A DNA stretch of 64,000 nucleotides from JAEYZM01 sp943372195 (GTDB lineage Bacteria; Bacteroidota; Bacteroidia; Sphingobacteriales; Sphingobacteriaceae). The notes under the pieces are model-generated. The model was not told the origin of the DNA. It searched no databases and saw nothing but the letters and a program-made list of their open reading frames with translations. The stretch's first letter is position 1, and each line of letters begins with the position of its first letter. The position numbers and the translations under genes are program-made. The stretch spans positions 1-64,000 of the forward strand of contig CALRXS010000018.1 in assembly GCA_943372195.1 (NCBI GenBank), written 5' to 3'. This document shows positions 8,532-15,650 of this stretch, one piece after another.

Positions 8532-8874
8532 TTTCTTTGTTTGAATTATGATATTCCTTCATTAAAGTTCTTGCAAGTTTAATTTCTTTAGAAGGAGTCT
8601 TTTGAGTTTTCTTTTGAAAGCAATTTAGTAGTATCACTAAGTTGCCTTTATCAAAACAACAAAATATCCTATAAATATTCCCTTCATATTCTATTCTTAT
8701 TTCATACAAGCCTTCTGAATTAGAAATATGTTTTAAAAACTTTTTAGGTATTACATTTAGTTGCCTAACTAAATTCAAAACATATTCGATTTTTTGTTGA
8801 ACCTTATCCGGTTGTTCAACGTAAAAATCAATAAAGTACTCTTTGTAAAATATAATCTCCCTCACATATCCCAT
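8518..8874 (-). CDS. higB: HigB/RelE-superfamily toxin (Gp49-like)
   Basis: 118-residue protein of the phage-derived Gp49/HigB type. The diagnostic block GLYEIRIEYEGNIYRIFCCFDKGNLVILLNCFQKKTQKTP (residues about 58-97) contains the family's R-x-x-Y..R-x-x-x strand and the final F-x-K-K-x-x-K-T-P motif with the basic residues used for ribosome-dependent mRNA cleavage. A basic tail follows. A perfect promoter (TTTG-N20-TAACTTTG) lies just upstream, with the TAnnTTTG only 4 nt before the ATG, so the transcript is probably leaderless or nearly so. The 3' end overlaps the antitoxin start, implying coupled translation. Confidence 0.85.
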   Translation of the reverse strand: MGYVREIIFYKEYFIDFYVEQPDKVQQKIEYVLNLVRQLNVIPKKFLKHISNSEGLYEIRIEYEGNIYRIFCCFDKGNLVILLNCFQKKTQKTPSKEIKLARTLMKEYHNSNKENDKQ

Positions 8875-8878
8875 AGAA

Positions 8879-8910
8879 CAAAGTTAACTTATAAGTTAAC
8901 AAAATACAAA
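8879..8910 (-). promoter_or_regulatory. higBA promoter with an 18-bp perfect palindrome (candidate HigA operator)
   Basis: On the minus strand, TTTG (8907-8910), 20 bp, then TAACTTTG (8879-8886) fit the Bacteroidota consensus exactly. The perfect palindrome GTTAACTTATAAGTTAAC (8883-8900) overlaps the -7 element and the spacer, where a bound repressor would block polymerase. Assignment to HigA is inferred from position. Confidence 0.75.
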
Positions 8911-8936
8911 TATTAAAATAAAATTCAATTGGTCAA

Positions 8937-9014
8937 TTACCTGCACCCGTAAGGGGCGATTCCATCGCCCCGCCCAAACGTACAGCAGCGACGATTGTAT
9001 ACGGGTGCAGGTAA
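8937..9014. repeat. 78-bp nested palindrome with 15-bp perfect terminal inverted repeats
   Basis: TTACCTGCACCCGTA (8937-8951) and its exact reverse complement (9000-9014) enclose the palindrome 8953-8971 (GGGGCGAT-TCC-ATCGCCCC), which is identical to those at 3583 and 7802. It lies just upstream of the higBA promoter. Confidence 0.8.
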
Positions 9015-9035
9015 AAATCTGTGATGCGTTACCAG

Positions 9036-9091
9036 TAACTAATCACTAGTAACTAGTACTAGCATATTAGCATACTAACCTACTAGCATAC
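9036..9091. repeat. Heptad/octad composite array (inverse of 3242-3325)
   Basis: Three heptads (TAACTAA, TCACTAG, TAACTAG), TAC, then four octads (TAGCATAT, TAGCATAC, TAACCTAC, TAGCATAC). It is the reverse complement pattern of the array after marC and of the one after bamA, with a shortened linker. Confidence 0.75.
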
Positions 9092-9092
9092 T

Positions 9093-9151
9093 AATTTAAT
9101 TTGTAAGCACTTTCTATTTTTCTTGTATATTTGCCCCTTACAAATTAAATT
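9093..9151 (+). promoter_or_regulatory. yebC: yebC promoter enclosed by a 15-bp perfect inverted repeat
   Basis: TTTG (9100-9103), 22 bp, TATATTTG (9126-9133) form a Bacteroidota promoter. AATTTAATTTGTAAG (9093-9107) and its exact reverse complement (9137-9151) surround it; the right arm ends 2 bp before the ATG. In RNA only the right arm is transcribed, so a DNA-level role such as an operator is more likely than a hairpin. Confidence 0.55.
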
Positions 9152-9153
9152 CT

Positions 9154-9867
9154 ATGGGTCGCGCATTTGAAGCTCGTAAGCAATCGAAAATGAAACGTTG
9201 GGGTGCTATGGCGAAAGCCTTCACTCGTATTGGTAAAGACATTGTAATGGCCGTTAAAACTGGCGGTTCAAATCCTGATACCAACTCTAAACTAAGAGTC
9301 GTAATTCAAAACGCTAAAGGTGTTAACATGCCTAAAGATCGTATTGAAGCGGCGATTAAAAGAGCTACTGATAAAGATACTTCATCGTACGAAGAAATTG
9401 TGTACGAAGGTTATGCTCCTTACGGCGTTGCTGTATTGGTAGAAACTTCAACAGATAATATCAACCGTACCGTAGGTGGCGTTAGAAGCTATTTTACGAA
9501 GGCTGGCGGAAGCTTAGGTACTTCAGGTATGTTGAGCTTCATCTTTGAACGCAAAGCGGTTTTCAGAGTAAATGCTGAAGGCGTTAACATCGAAGATTTA
9601 GAATTAGAATTAATCGACTACGGTGCCGATGAAATTGAACAAGATGAAAATGAAATCATCATCTTCACTGAGTTCGAAGATTTCGGTAGAATGCAAAAAG
9701 CTTTAGAAGAAAAAGGATTGAATATTATCTCTTCAGACTTCGAACGTTTTCCATTATCATTTGCTAAAGTTACGAAAGAACAAGAGGCAGAGGTGATGAA
9801 GATGATTGATAAGATGGAGGAGGATGATGATGTTAATACGGTTTACCACAATATGCAGGTGGAGTAG
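9154..9867 (+). CDS. yebC: YebC/TACO1-family protein
   Basis: 237-residue YebC family member, the usual length. The N-terminus MGRAFEARKQSKMKRWGAMAKAFTRIGKDI is the Bacteroidota form of the conserved start (others read MAGHSKWA). The family blocks NAKGVNMPKDRIEAAIKRA and YEGYAPYGVAVLVETSTDN follow. The family was long called a transcriptional regulator; work on YebC and mitochondrial TACO1 points to a role on the ribosome in translation of difficult stretches. An acidic C-terminal end (MEEDDDVNTVYHNM) is normal. Monocistronic: own promoter upstream, long palindrome immediately after the stop. Confidence 0.93.
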   Translation: MGRAFEARKQSKMKRWGAMAKAFTRIGKDIVMAVKTGGSNPDTNSKLRVVIQNAKGVNMPKDRIEAAIKRATDKDTSSYEEIVYEGYAPYGVAVLVETSTDNINRTVGGVRSYFTKAGGSLGTSGMLSFIFERKAVFRVNAEGVNIEDLELELIDYGADEIEQDENEIIIFTEFEDFGRMQKALEEKGLNIISSDFERFPLSFAKVTKEQEAEVMKMIDKMEEDDDVNTVYHNMQVE

Positions 9868-9954
9868 TTCCACGCAGAGAGCGCTAAGTATTGCAGAGGT
9901 CGCAAATATCATCTATTTGCGACCTCTGCATTTTTCTGCGTTCTCTGCGTGGAA
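9868..9954. repeat. 87-bp palindrome built from two copies of the 41-bp unit found around the GxxExxY gene
   Basis: Starts directly after the yebC stop. Outer arms 9868-9880 and 9942-9954 (13 bp) and inner arms 9892-9908 and 9914-9930 (17 bp, 5-nt loop) pair perfectly, with a partly paired middle. Each half is a 41-bp unit (TTCCACGCAGAG...) that matches the inverted repeats at 14255-14295 and 14767-14808 but encloses no gene. It probably also serves as a terminator between convergent yebC and the methyltransferase gene, although there is no T-run. Confidence 0.85.
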
Positions 9955-9957
9955 ATA

Positions 9958-11106
9958 TTACCTGCACAATACACAAACAAACATCGTATCCGCTCGTTCT
10001 GCATACCCTTTCACATACTCTTGGCTGAGTACCTTCAACGAATGCTCCTTCACTAACTTCTCCACCACCTCCTCATTCTCTTTCGCGAATACAGAGCAGG
10101 TGATGTAAATAAATTTCTTCCCTTTCTTTAAAAATTGAATTGCGTTGTCAGCGATCTTATATTGTAGTTCGGCGAAGTATTTTACTTTTTCTAAATCTAC
10201 TTCTGCAATGCGTTCGGGTGTGCGTGACCAAGTACCAGAACCGGTGCAAGGTGCGTCGAGTATAATGCCATCGAATGTTTCGGGTTCGAATGAATTTATT
10301 TCTGCGGTGAGATCTATTAATCGACGCTTGTATTTTTGTATGCCTGCTTTCGCAAATCGTTCGTCTAAATTTTTCAAAATGGTTTCGCGAACATCTGAAC
10401 ACATCAAATAGCAATCGGGCTCAAGCTCCTTTAATAATAAGGACTTCCCCCCGCTCGCAGCACAACAATCCCACCAGTATTCGTTCGGCTTCGGATCTAA
10501 ATAATCAATCACCGCTTGCGATGATTTGTCTTGCACTTCGAATAAATATTCTGCTGGCTCTTCTAACCTTGTGGCATTTTTTATGCGGATGGTACGGCCT
10601 TCTTTTTCGTAAGCGATATTGAACGTATCTAAATACGAAATTAATTTTTCGTGTTTATTATTAATTGCTCGTAAAAATAAATCGGGTTGAATGAAATGTG
10701 ATTTGATAAATGCTTCGCGATCTATTTCTGATGATATCTCTGCTGATAATGGAAACACCTCGTTTAAATTAAACGATGAATAGATTTTTTTTACGTTTTC
10801 TATTCGTGTGTTCAAATCATCATTTGGTAATTCGCCGAGCTCTGCATTAAAATGTTTAATGAATTCAATATCTAATTCATTCACTAAATACGAAGCGATG
10901 ATTACTCGTTCGTTGACATCCATCCCTTTAAACACTTCGCCCATTCTGAAATAAGCATACATTAAGCTCGATAAAAACTTTCGATCTTTGGATCCCATTT
11001 GTTTATTGGCTTTGAAGAATTCTTTCAGGTAACGAGAAAGCGGATATTGATGGATATAATTCAACAAGCAATCGTTGAAAAATCGTAATCTATTTTGATG
11101 GATCAT
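9958..11106 (-). CDS. RsmB/NOP2-type rRNA m5C methyltransferase
   Basis: 382-residue SAM-dependent RNA cytosine-C5 methyltransferase of the NOL1/NOP2/Sun (RsmB/RsmF) family. The SAM-binding loop DCCAASGGK is at residues 213-221, the catalytic motif IV DAPCTGSGTWSRTPE at 284-298, and motif VI ITCSVF (catalytic Cys) at 335-340. The N-terminal 190 or so residues are helical, with the NusB-like/RsmB linker region reduced compared with E. coli RsmB (about 430 residues). The likely target is 16S rRNA, inferred from family only. Its start overlaps the upstream gene's end by 17 bp, so it is probably translated from the guaA transcript. Confidence 0.88.
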   Translation of the reverse strand: MIHQNRLRFFNDCLLNYIHQYPLSRYLKEFFKANKQMGSKDRKFLSSLMYAYFRMGEVFKGMDVNERVIIASYLVNELDIEFIKHFNAELGELPNDDLNTRIENVKKIYSSFNLNEVFPLSAEISSEIDREAFIKSHFIQPDLFLRAINNKHEKLISYLDTFNIAYEKEGRTIRIKNATRLEEPAEYLFEVQDKSSQAVIDYLDPKPNEYWWDCCAASGGKSLLLKELEPDCYLMCSDVRETILKNLDERFAKAGIQKYKRRLIDLTAEINSFEPETFDGIILDAPCTGSGTWSRTPERIAEVDLEKVKYFAELQYKIADNAIQFLKKGKKFIYITCSVFAKENEEVVEKLVKEHSLKVLSQEYVKGYAERADTMFVCVLCR

Positions 11107-12262
11107 TCGAATTGATTAAGCCTTCTTCAGTGAAACGTAAAACGAAAATAGATTTATTTCTAGTGCTCTCGAATCGTGTTGAATAAGTAAATGTGCTGGA
11201 TATGCCTCTGTAAAAATGATTCGTTTTTAAGAAGCTACTTTCTTTTGTGAAATAATCTTTGATAAAAAACATCGCTTGATCAAATGATCTGAAGCTGAGT
11301 TCGGTCGGTTCTGAATAGTAGATCGCCTTATACTTATTCAAATATTCAATCGTATAGACATCCGCATAATCAACAAAATAAGATGCACTTACATGCACAT
11401 TGTATTTGATGTACAGCGCCGGATCTATCGTTTGATAATCAACCCACACCGGGTGAACGAACAATTGAAATTTATACTCTTCGTTTTGCTCTTCTAAAAA
11501 CTTGAAGAGTTTTATCGCATAAGCTTGATCGCCTGATGGTATGACTAAAATATTTTCTTTGGTCTTAGAGAGATGCGGAATCATCGCTTTGAATCCGTCT
11601 TTCGCTGTAATAATTTCTTTGTGTAAAATTTTCTTATCGAGTGAATCAACTTGTTGCATGAAAGGCTTTGCATATCTTGATTCTGCAAGGAGTCCGCTGC
11701 GCACCACCAAAAAATTGCTCGGTCTTATCTTCACTAAATTACGCGCCATAGAACGTGCATGATCTTCTAAAGTATTATTCGCGAGCACTACATCTTTTGG
11801 TTTCCATTCTTTAGCGATAGCAGGAGAAATGGCAGAGACAATTTTAGTTTTCAAAGTAACATTCGCTTTTAACAAATGTGTAATCTCGTTAGGAGAAATA
11901 GTGGTAAAAACCATATCGACCGACATCATATAAGGGTCGATGGCGATGTTTCTAATTTCTAAAGTATCAGATTTGGTATCGAAGACTCTGCATTCAATGG
12001 AGTAACCATTTTTAGATAGAGAGTCGAGGGCTAATTTAAATCCGCGGTAATAATCGATCGCCAAATTGGAGTTTTTGAATGCATCTTGAGTGATGGCCGT
12101 TTCAACTTCGACTTGATGAAAGTTGAAAGGTAATATCAATGCAATTTTATATGCTTTGTCTTTTGCGAACGAAACGTTCAGCAGAAGACAAAGCATGAAT
12201 AGACTGATTAAAAATTTCTTACTCCCACTCAATAGTAGCTGGAGGTTTTGAACTAATGTCAT
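11090..12262 (-). CDS. Secreted periplasmic-binding-protein-fold (type 1) protein
   Basis: About 380-390 residues. A signal sequence (KKFLISLFMLCLLLNVSFAKD) is followed by a Leu/Ile/Val-binding or ANF-receptor-like fold: YKIALILPFNFHQ opens the first strand, AIDYYRGFKLALDSL is the characteristic helix, and PNEITHLLKANVT..KTKIVSAISPA resembles the ligand-binding cleft. No transporter genes are adjacent, so solute uptake is unproven; in Bacteroidota similar domains occur in LysM-containing envelope proteins. The start is uncertain: the ATG at 12262 lies 44 bp inside guaA and gives an 11-residue tail before the signal; a TTG at 12232 gives a more ordinary signal peptide. Confidence 0.6.
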   Translation of the reverse strand: MTLVQNLQLLLSGSKKFLISLFMLCLLLNVSFAKDKAYKIALILPFNFHQVEVETAITQDAFKNSNLAIDYYRGFKLALDSLSKNGYSIECRVFDTKSDTLEIRNIAIDPYMMSVDMVFTTISPNEITHLLKANVTLKTKIVSAISPAIAKEWKPKDVVLANNTLEDHARSMARNLVKIRPSNFLVVRSGLLAESRYAKPFMQQVDSLDKKILHKEIITAKDGFKAMIPHLSKTKENILVIPSGDQAYAIKLFKFLEEQNEEYKFQLFVHPVWVDYQTIDPALYIKYNVHVSASYFVDYADVYTIEYLNKYKAIYYSEPTELSFRSFDQAMFFIKDYFTKESSFLKTNHFYRGISSTFTYSTRFESTRNKSIFVLRFTEEGLINSNDPSK

Positions 12263-13748
12263 ATACTACTCGGTTTACCCCTTTAACTTTATTGATGATA
12301 TCGTTCGATATTTTTGCTAAAAGATCATAAGGTAAATGCGACCAATCAGCAGTCATACCATCTAACGATTCAACGGCACGAATTGCGATAACGTGTTCAT
12401 AGGTTCTTTCATCACCCATCACCCCTACTGATTGTACTGGTAAGAAGATTGCACCTGCTTGCCATACTTTTTCGTACCATCCAGAGCTCTTTAAATTATC
12501 TATGTAAATCGCATCGGCTTCTTGTAAGATAGCGATTTTTTCTGGAGTGATTTCACCTAAAATTCTGATCGCTAATCCAGGACCAGGGAAAGGATGTCTA
12601 TTTAAGATTTTCGGATCGATGCCTAAGCTAGTACCTACTCTTCTCACTTCATCTTTAAACAAAGTATTTAGAGGCTCCACTACTTTCAGCTTCATATAAT
12701 CTGGCAATCCGCCTACGTTATGATGCGACTTGATTGTTGCCGAAGGACCTTTCACTGAAACCGATTCAATAACATCGGGGTAGATAGTACCTTGTGCTAA
12801 CCACATCGCATTATCTACTTGATGAGATGCTTCGTCGAACACATCGACAAATACCTTACCGATAGCTTTACGTTTTAACTCAGGGTCAGATAAACCTTTT
12901 AATGCGGTATAAAATAATTCTTTCGCATCAACACCTTTGACATTTAAGCCCATGTGTTTGTATGATTCAAGAACTTCTTCGAATTCATTTTTTCTTAGCA
13001 ATCCGTTGTCAACAAAAATGCAATGCAAGTTTGTGCCAATCGCTTTGTGTAGAAGCACAGCAGCAACAGATGAATCAACACCACCCGATAATCCGAGTAT
13101 TACTTTTTCATCGCCGATTTTATTCTTCAACTCATCGATGGTCGTTTCAATAAACGAATCTGGAGTGAAATCTTGCTTACATCCGCAGATACCTACTAAA
13201 AAATTATAAAGTAGATGTTTACCATCTACAGAGTGTGTTACTTCTGGGTGAAATTGAATACCATAAATTTGAGTATTCTTTATTTGATAAGCAGCCACGC
13301 GAACAGAGTCGGTGCTTGCGATGATGTCAAAATTTTCTGGCACTTCAGAGATGGTATCGCCATGCGACATCCACACTTGTGAGCCAGCGCTTACTGCTGA
13401 AAGTAAATTATTTTCGTGGTTGATGAATTGCAAATTCGCACGTCCGTATTCACGGATCTTAGAAGGCATTACATTGCCACCCGACTTTTGAGCGATTAAT
13501 TGCGCGCCATAACAAACCCCTAAAAGAGGAATATTTTTAGCGAGCGACATAAAATCAACTTCGGGAGCATTTTCTTCGCGCACAGAATGTGGCGAGCCTG
13601 ATAAGATAACACCTTTCACATCGCTGCCAATTTCTGGCACTTTGTTATAAGGGTGAATTTCACAATAAACATTTAGTTCTCTGACTCTACGGGCGATAAG
13701 CTGTGTGTATTGAGAGCCAAAATCAAGGATTATAATTTTTTCAGCCAT
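12219..13748 (-). CDS. guaA: GMP synthase (glutamine-hydrolysing)
   Basis: Converts XMP, ATP and glutamine to GMP. Single-chain form of 509 residues. The class I glutamine amidotransferase domain has catalytic Cys79 in GVCYGAQ and His167/Glu169 in QFHPEV. The ATP-pyrophosphatase P-loop SGGVDSS is at 221-227. The C-terminal dimerisation domain has HPFPGPGLAIRILGE and ends with the family signature SSKPPATIEWE. The ATG at 13748 is chosen; a TTG two codons upstream is in frame but gives no better N-terminus. It follows the dCMP deaminase gene by 14 bp, making a nucleotide-metabolism pair. Confidence 0.98.
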   Translation of the reverse strand: MAEKIIILDFGSQYTQLIARRVRELNVYCEIHPYNKVPEIGSDVKGVILSGSPHSVREENAPEVDFMSLAKNIPLLGVCYGAQLIAQKSGGNVMPSKIREYGRANLQFINHENNLLSAVSAGSQVWMSHGDTISEVPENFDIIASTDSVRVAAYQIKNTQIYGIQFHPEVTHSVDGKHLLYNFLVGICGCKQDFTPDSFIETTIDELKNKIGDEKVILGLSGGVDSSVAAVLLHKAIGTNLHCIFVDNGLLRKNEFEEVLESYKHMGLNVKGVDAKELFYTALKGLSDPELKRKAIGKVFVDVFDEASHQVDNAMWLAQGTIYPDVIESVSVKGPSATIKSHHNVGGLPDYMKLKVVEPLNTLFKDEVRRVGTSLGIDPKILNRHPFPGPGLAIRILGEITPEKIAILQEADAIYIDNLKSSGWYEKVWQAGAIFLPVQSVGVMGDERTYEHVIAIRAVESLDGMTADWSHLPYDLLAKISNDIINKVKGVNRVVYDISSKPPATIEWE

Positions 13749-13762
13749 GGGCAAAGATAATA

Positions 13763-14215
13763 TTATTCGTGGTATCTTTCAGTGAGCACCCCGAACTTAT
13801 TTAAGAAGTCAACACCCTCATCACTCGCAAGTCCTTTGTACTCAGCATATGAATGTTGGTAATATACTTTTTTTACGCCAGACGAGAAGATCAATCGAGC
13901 GCAAGAAAGGCATGGAGAAAGTGTTGTATATAAAGTAGCGCCTTCTAACTGGGCACCGTTTTTTACAGCAAAAAGTATCGCATTTTCTTCAGCGTGTAAA
14001 GCCAAAGTGCAACTCCCCTTCGAATCACGAGGGCAACCCTGTTCAGGCCATTCTTCATCACAGTTATGTGTATCAGCCGGCGGACCGTTATAGCCAATAG
14101 AGATGATACGGGTATCTTTTACGAGCACCGCACCCACTTGGGCTTTGATACAATGAGAACGCTTCGCGAGGTCAGCGGCGAGGTTCATGAAGATGTGGGG
14201 GAAGGAGGGTTTCAT
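13763..14215 (-). CDS. Deoxycytidylate (dCMP) deaminase
   Basis: Zinc-dependent deaminase giving dUMP from dCMP for thymidylate synthesis. 150 residues, typical. The zinc motif is His74-Ala-Glu76 (HAEENAI) and Pro101-Cys102-x-x-Cys105 (PCLSCA). The extra loop NCDEEWPEQGCPRDSKGSC, rich in Cys/His, is characteristic of ComEB-type dCMP deaminases and separates it from cytidine or tRNA adenosine deaminases. First gene of the run with guaA. The left inverted repeat of the GxxExxY element begins 39 bp upstream of its start codon. Confidence 0.93.
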   Translation of the reverse strand: MKPSFPHIFMNLAADLAKRSHCIKAQVGAVLVKDTRIISIGYNGPPADTHNCDEEWPEQGCPRDSKGSCTLALHAEENAILFAVKNGAQLEGATLYTTLSPCLSCARLIFSSGVKKVYYQHSYAEYKGLASDEGVDFLNKFGVLTERYHE

Positions 14216-14349
14216 TCATGCGAAATTAGAGAATTTTTGGAAGGTGGCAAATAATTCCACGCAGAGAGCGCAGGGGAATGCAGAGGTCGCAGGTATAAGA
14301 GATTGGGGAGATTAGGAGGGCGCTGATAAATAAACCTGCATAAATAGGG

Positions 14350-14380
14350 TTGTATGAAATTTATTATATGATCAGTTTTG
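14350..14380 (+). promoter_or_regulatory. Promoter inside the GxxExxY element
   Basis: TTG (14350-14352), 20 bp, CAGTTTTG (14373-14380) is one mismatch from the TAnnTTTG consensus. The -7 element ends 4 bp before the ATG, so the mRNA is probably leaderless. The element thus appears to carry its own promoter. Confidence 0.45.
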
Positions 14381-14384
14381 AATT

Positions 14385-14765
14385 ATGAGAGAGAATGAAA
14401 TTGCAACTGAAGTTATAAATCTTGCAATCAAGATTCATAGAGAATTAGGACCGGGATTATTAGAATCTGCTTATGAAGAATGTTTAGATTATGAACTTAG
14501 ATTTGCTAAGATATCTTTTCGAAGACAGATTTATGTACCATTGATTTATGAAGAAATTAAAATTGAAAAAGCATACAAAATTGATTTCTTGGTTGAGGAT
14601 AAAGTAATATTAGAATTAAAGTCTGTAGAGAATTTACTAGATGTTCACAAAGCACAACTACTTACCTACTTGAGATTGACTGACAAAAAACTTGGACTAT
14701 TAATTAACTTCAATAACGTTCTTTTAAAAAGTGGCATCATCAGAGTTGTAAACAATCTCTATTAA
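14385..14765 (+). CDS. GxxExxY protein (PD-(D/E)XK nuclease-like family)
   Basis: 126-residue member of the GxxExxY family, named for Gly24-x-x-Glu27-x-x-Tyr30 (GLLESAY) in the helix after IKIHRELGPG. A restriction-endonuclease-like core follows: Asp67 in YKIDFLV, then Glu77-Leu-Lys79 in VILELKS, the D...ExK pattern of PD-(D/E)XK folds, and the helix HKAQLLTYLRLTDKKLGLLINF. The biochemical function of the family is not established. It is the only gene within a pair of long inverted repeats and has its own promoter. No partner nuclease, methylase or antitoxin is adjacent. Confidence 0.9.
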   Translation: MRENEIATEVINLAIKIHRELGPGLLESAYEECLDYELRFAKISFRRQIYVPLIYEEIKIEKAYKIDFLVEDKVILELKSVENLLDVHKAQLLTYLRLTDKKLGLLINFNNVLLKSGIIRVVNNLY

Positions 14766-14860
14766 AAACCTGCGCCCTCTGCATAGCCCCTGCGCTCTCT
14801 GCGTGGAATACTAAGAGTGACTTCCTTGCATATACTGAATTTTTTCTCGATTTTAGCCCC

Positions 14861-15481
14861 ATGTACAAACTCATCCTCGGTGGTATCTCTGCTGGCCTGC
14901 TCATGACCCTCATGACCGGACCTGCATTTTTCTCACTCATCAGAACCAGTATTCAGAAAGGATTTTTTGCCGGAGCTTCTTTTGCGATGGGTGTTTTCTT
15001 TGCCGATACTATTTTTGTAGTGACCACTTTCTTAGGCGCGAGTTTAATTTCTCTTGCTGAATCTAATCAGAAATTTATTGCAGTGATTGGCGGTGCTTTC
15101 TTGATTGTTATCGGATACAGATATTTAATAAAGAAACCCGATATAAACGCCGAAGCAGAAAGCACTACGAGTAAATTAAAACACACGGGGTATTTCTTAA
15201 AAGGCTTGCTAATGAATTTGCTGAATCCGGGTATGTTATTTTACTGGATCGGACTTGTATCTTACCTTGGTACAAATGCCGACTATACCAATTACGACAT
15301 AAAAGTTTTTATCTTCTGCTCAATGTTCACCGTACTCTCTACTGATTTAGGCAAAGCCTACTTCGCAAGTAAAGTACGACATCTCTTTTCTGAAAAAGTG
15401 GTACTGTGGATGAATCGCGTTGTCGGTTCGGCACTGATTGTATTTGCGGTGGTGATGATGGTGAAAGTGTTTTTGTTTTAG
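14861..15481 (+). CDS. LysE/RhtB family amino acid exporter
   Basis: 206-residue inner-membrane protein with about six hydrophobic segments. The N-terminal signature MTLMTGPAFFSLIRTSIQKGFFAGASFAMGVFFADT matches the conserved P-x-x-x-x-x-x-x-x-x-G...G...D region of LysE exporters, and KGLLMNLLNPGMLFYWIGL is the second family block. Substrate unknown. It is convergent with purF across a bidirectional terminator. The N-terminal ATG at 14861 starts directly at the first helix, as in the family. Confidence 0.88.
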   Translation: MYKLILGGISAGLLMTLMTGPAFFSLIRTSIQKGFFAGASFAMGVFFADTIFVVTTFLGASLISLAESNQKFIAVIGGAFLIVIGYRYLIKKPDINAEAESTTSKLKHTGYFLKGLLMNLLNPGMLFYWIGLVSYLGTNADYTNYDIKVFIFCSMFTVLSTDLGKAYFASKVRHLFSEKVVLWMNRVVGSALIVFAVVMMVKVFLF

Positions 15482-15487
15482 TACAAA

Positions 15488-15641
15488 AGTAGCTAGTAGC
15501 TAGTAGCTAGAAAGAAAAAGGGTTAGAATCTTTAGAATTCTAACCCTTTTTAATTTATTTAATTTCTTATGCCTCCCCTCAAATCCCGTACATCGGAATA
15601 CTGACTACTGAATACTTTCTAGCTACTAGCTACTAGCTACT
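15488..15641. repeat. Inverted pair of the 23-bp AGTAGCT element, plus heptads, around a terminator
   Basis: 15488-15510 (three AGTAGCT plus AG) and 15619-15641 are exact 23-bp reverse complements. Between them are the terminator at 15515-15551 and an in-phase heptad run 15588-15615 (GTACATC, GGAATAC, TGACTAC, TGAATAC). It fills the gap between convergent lysE-type and purF genes. Confidence 0.85.
15515..15551. terminator. Bidirectional terminator between the LysE-type gene and purF
   Basis: A perfect 15-bp stem (15515-15529 with 15537-15551) with a 7-nt loop, A-rich on the left and T-rich on the right, works on both strands for the convergent genes. Confidence 0.88.
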
Positions 15642-15650
15642 CTAGTACTA

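Larger units (their letters stand above)
14255..14808. mobile_element. GxxExxY element: one gene between 41/42-bp inverted repeats
   Basis: The left repeat 14255-14295 and the right repeat 14767-14808 are reverse complements with only a one-base length change and a few substitutions (TTCCACGCAGAGAGCGCAGG common at the outer end). The enclosed 471 bp carries the GxxExxY gene and its promoter; the right repeat begins 1 bp after the stop codon. There is no transposase. The same unit, without a gene, forms the palindrome at 9868-9954. Mobility is inferred from this filled/empty pair; no target-site duplication was found by eye. Confidence 0.6.
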
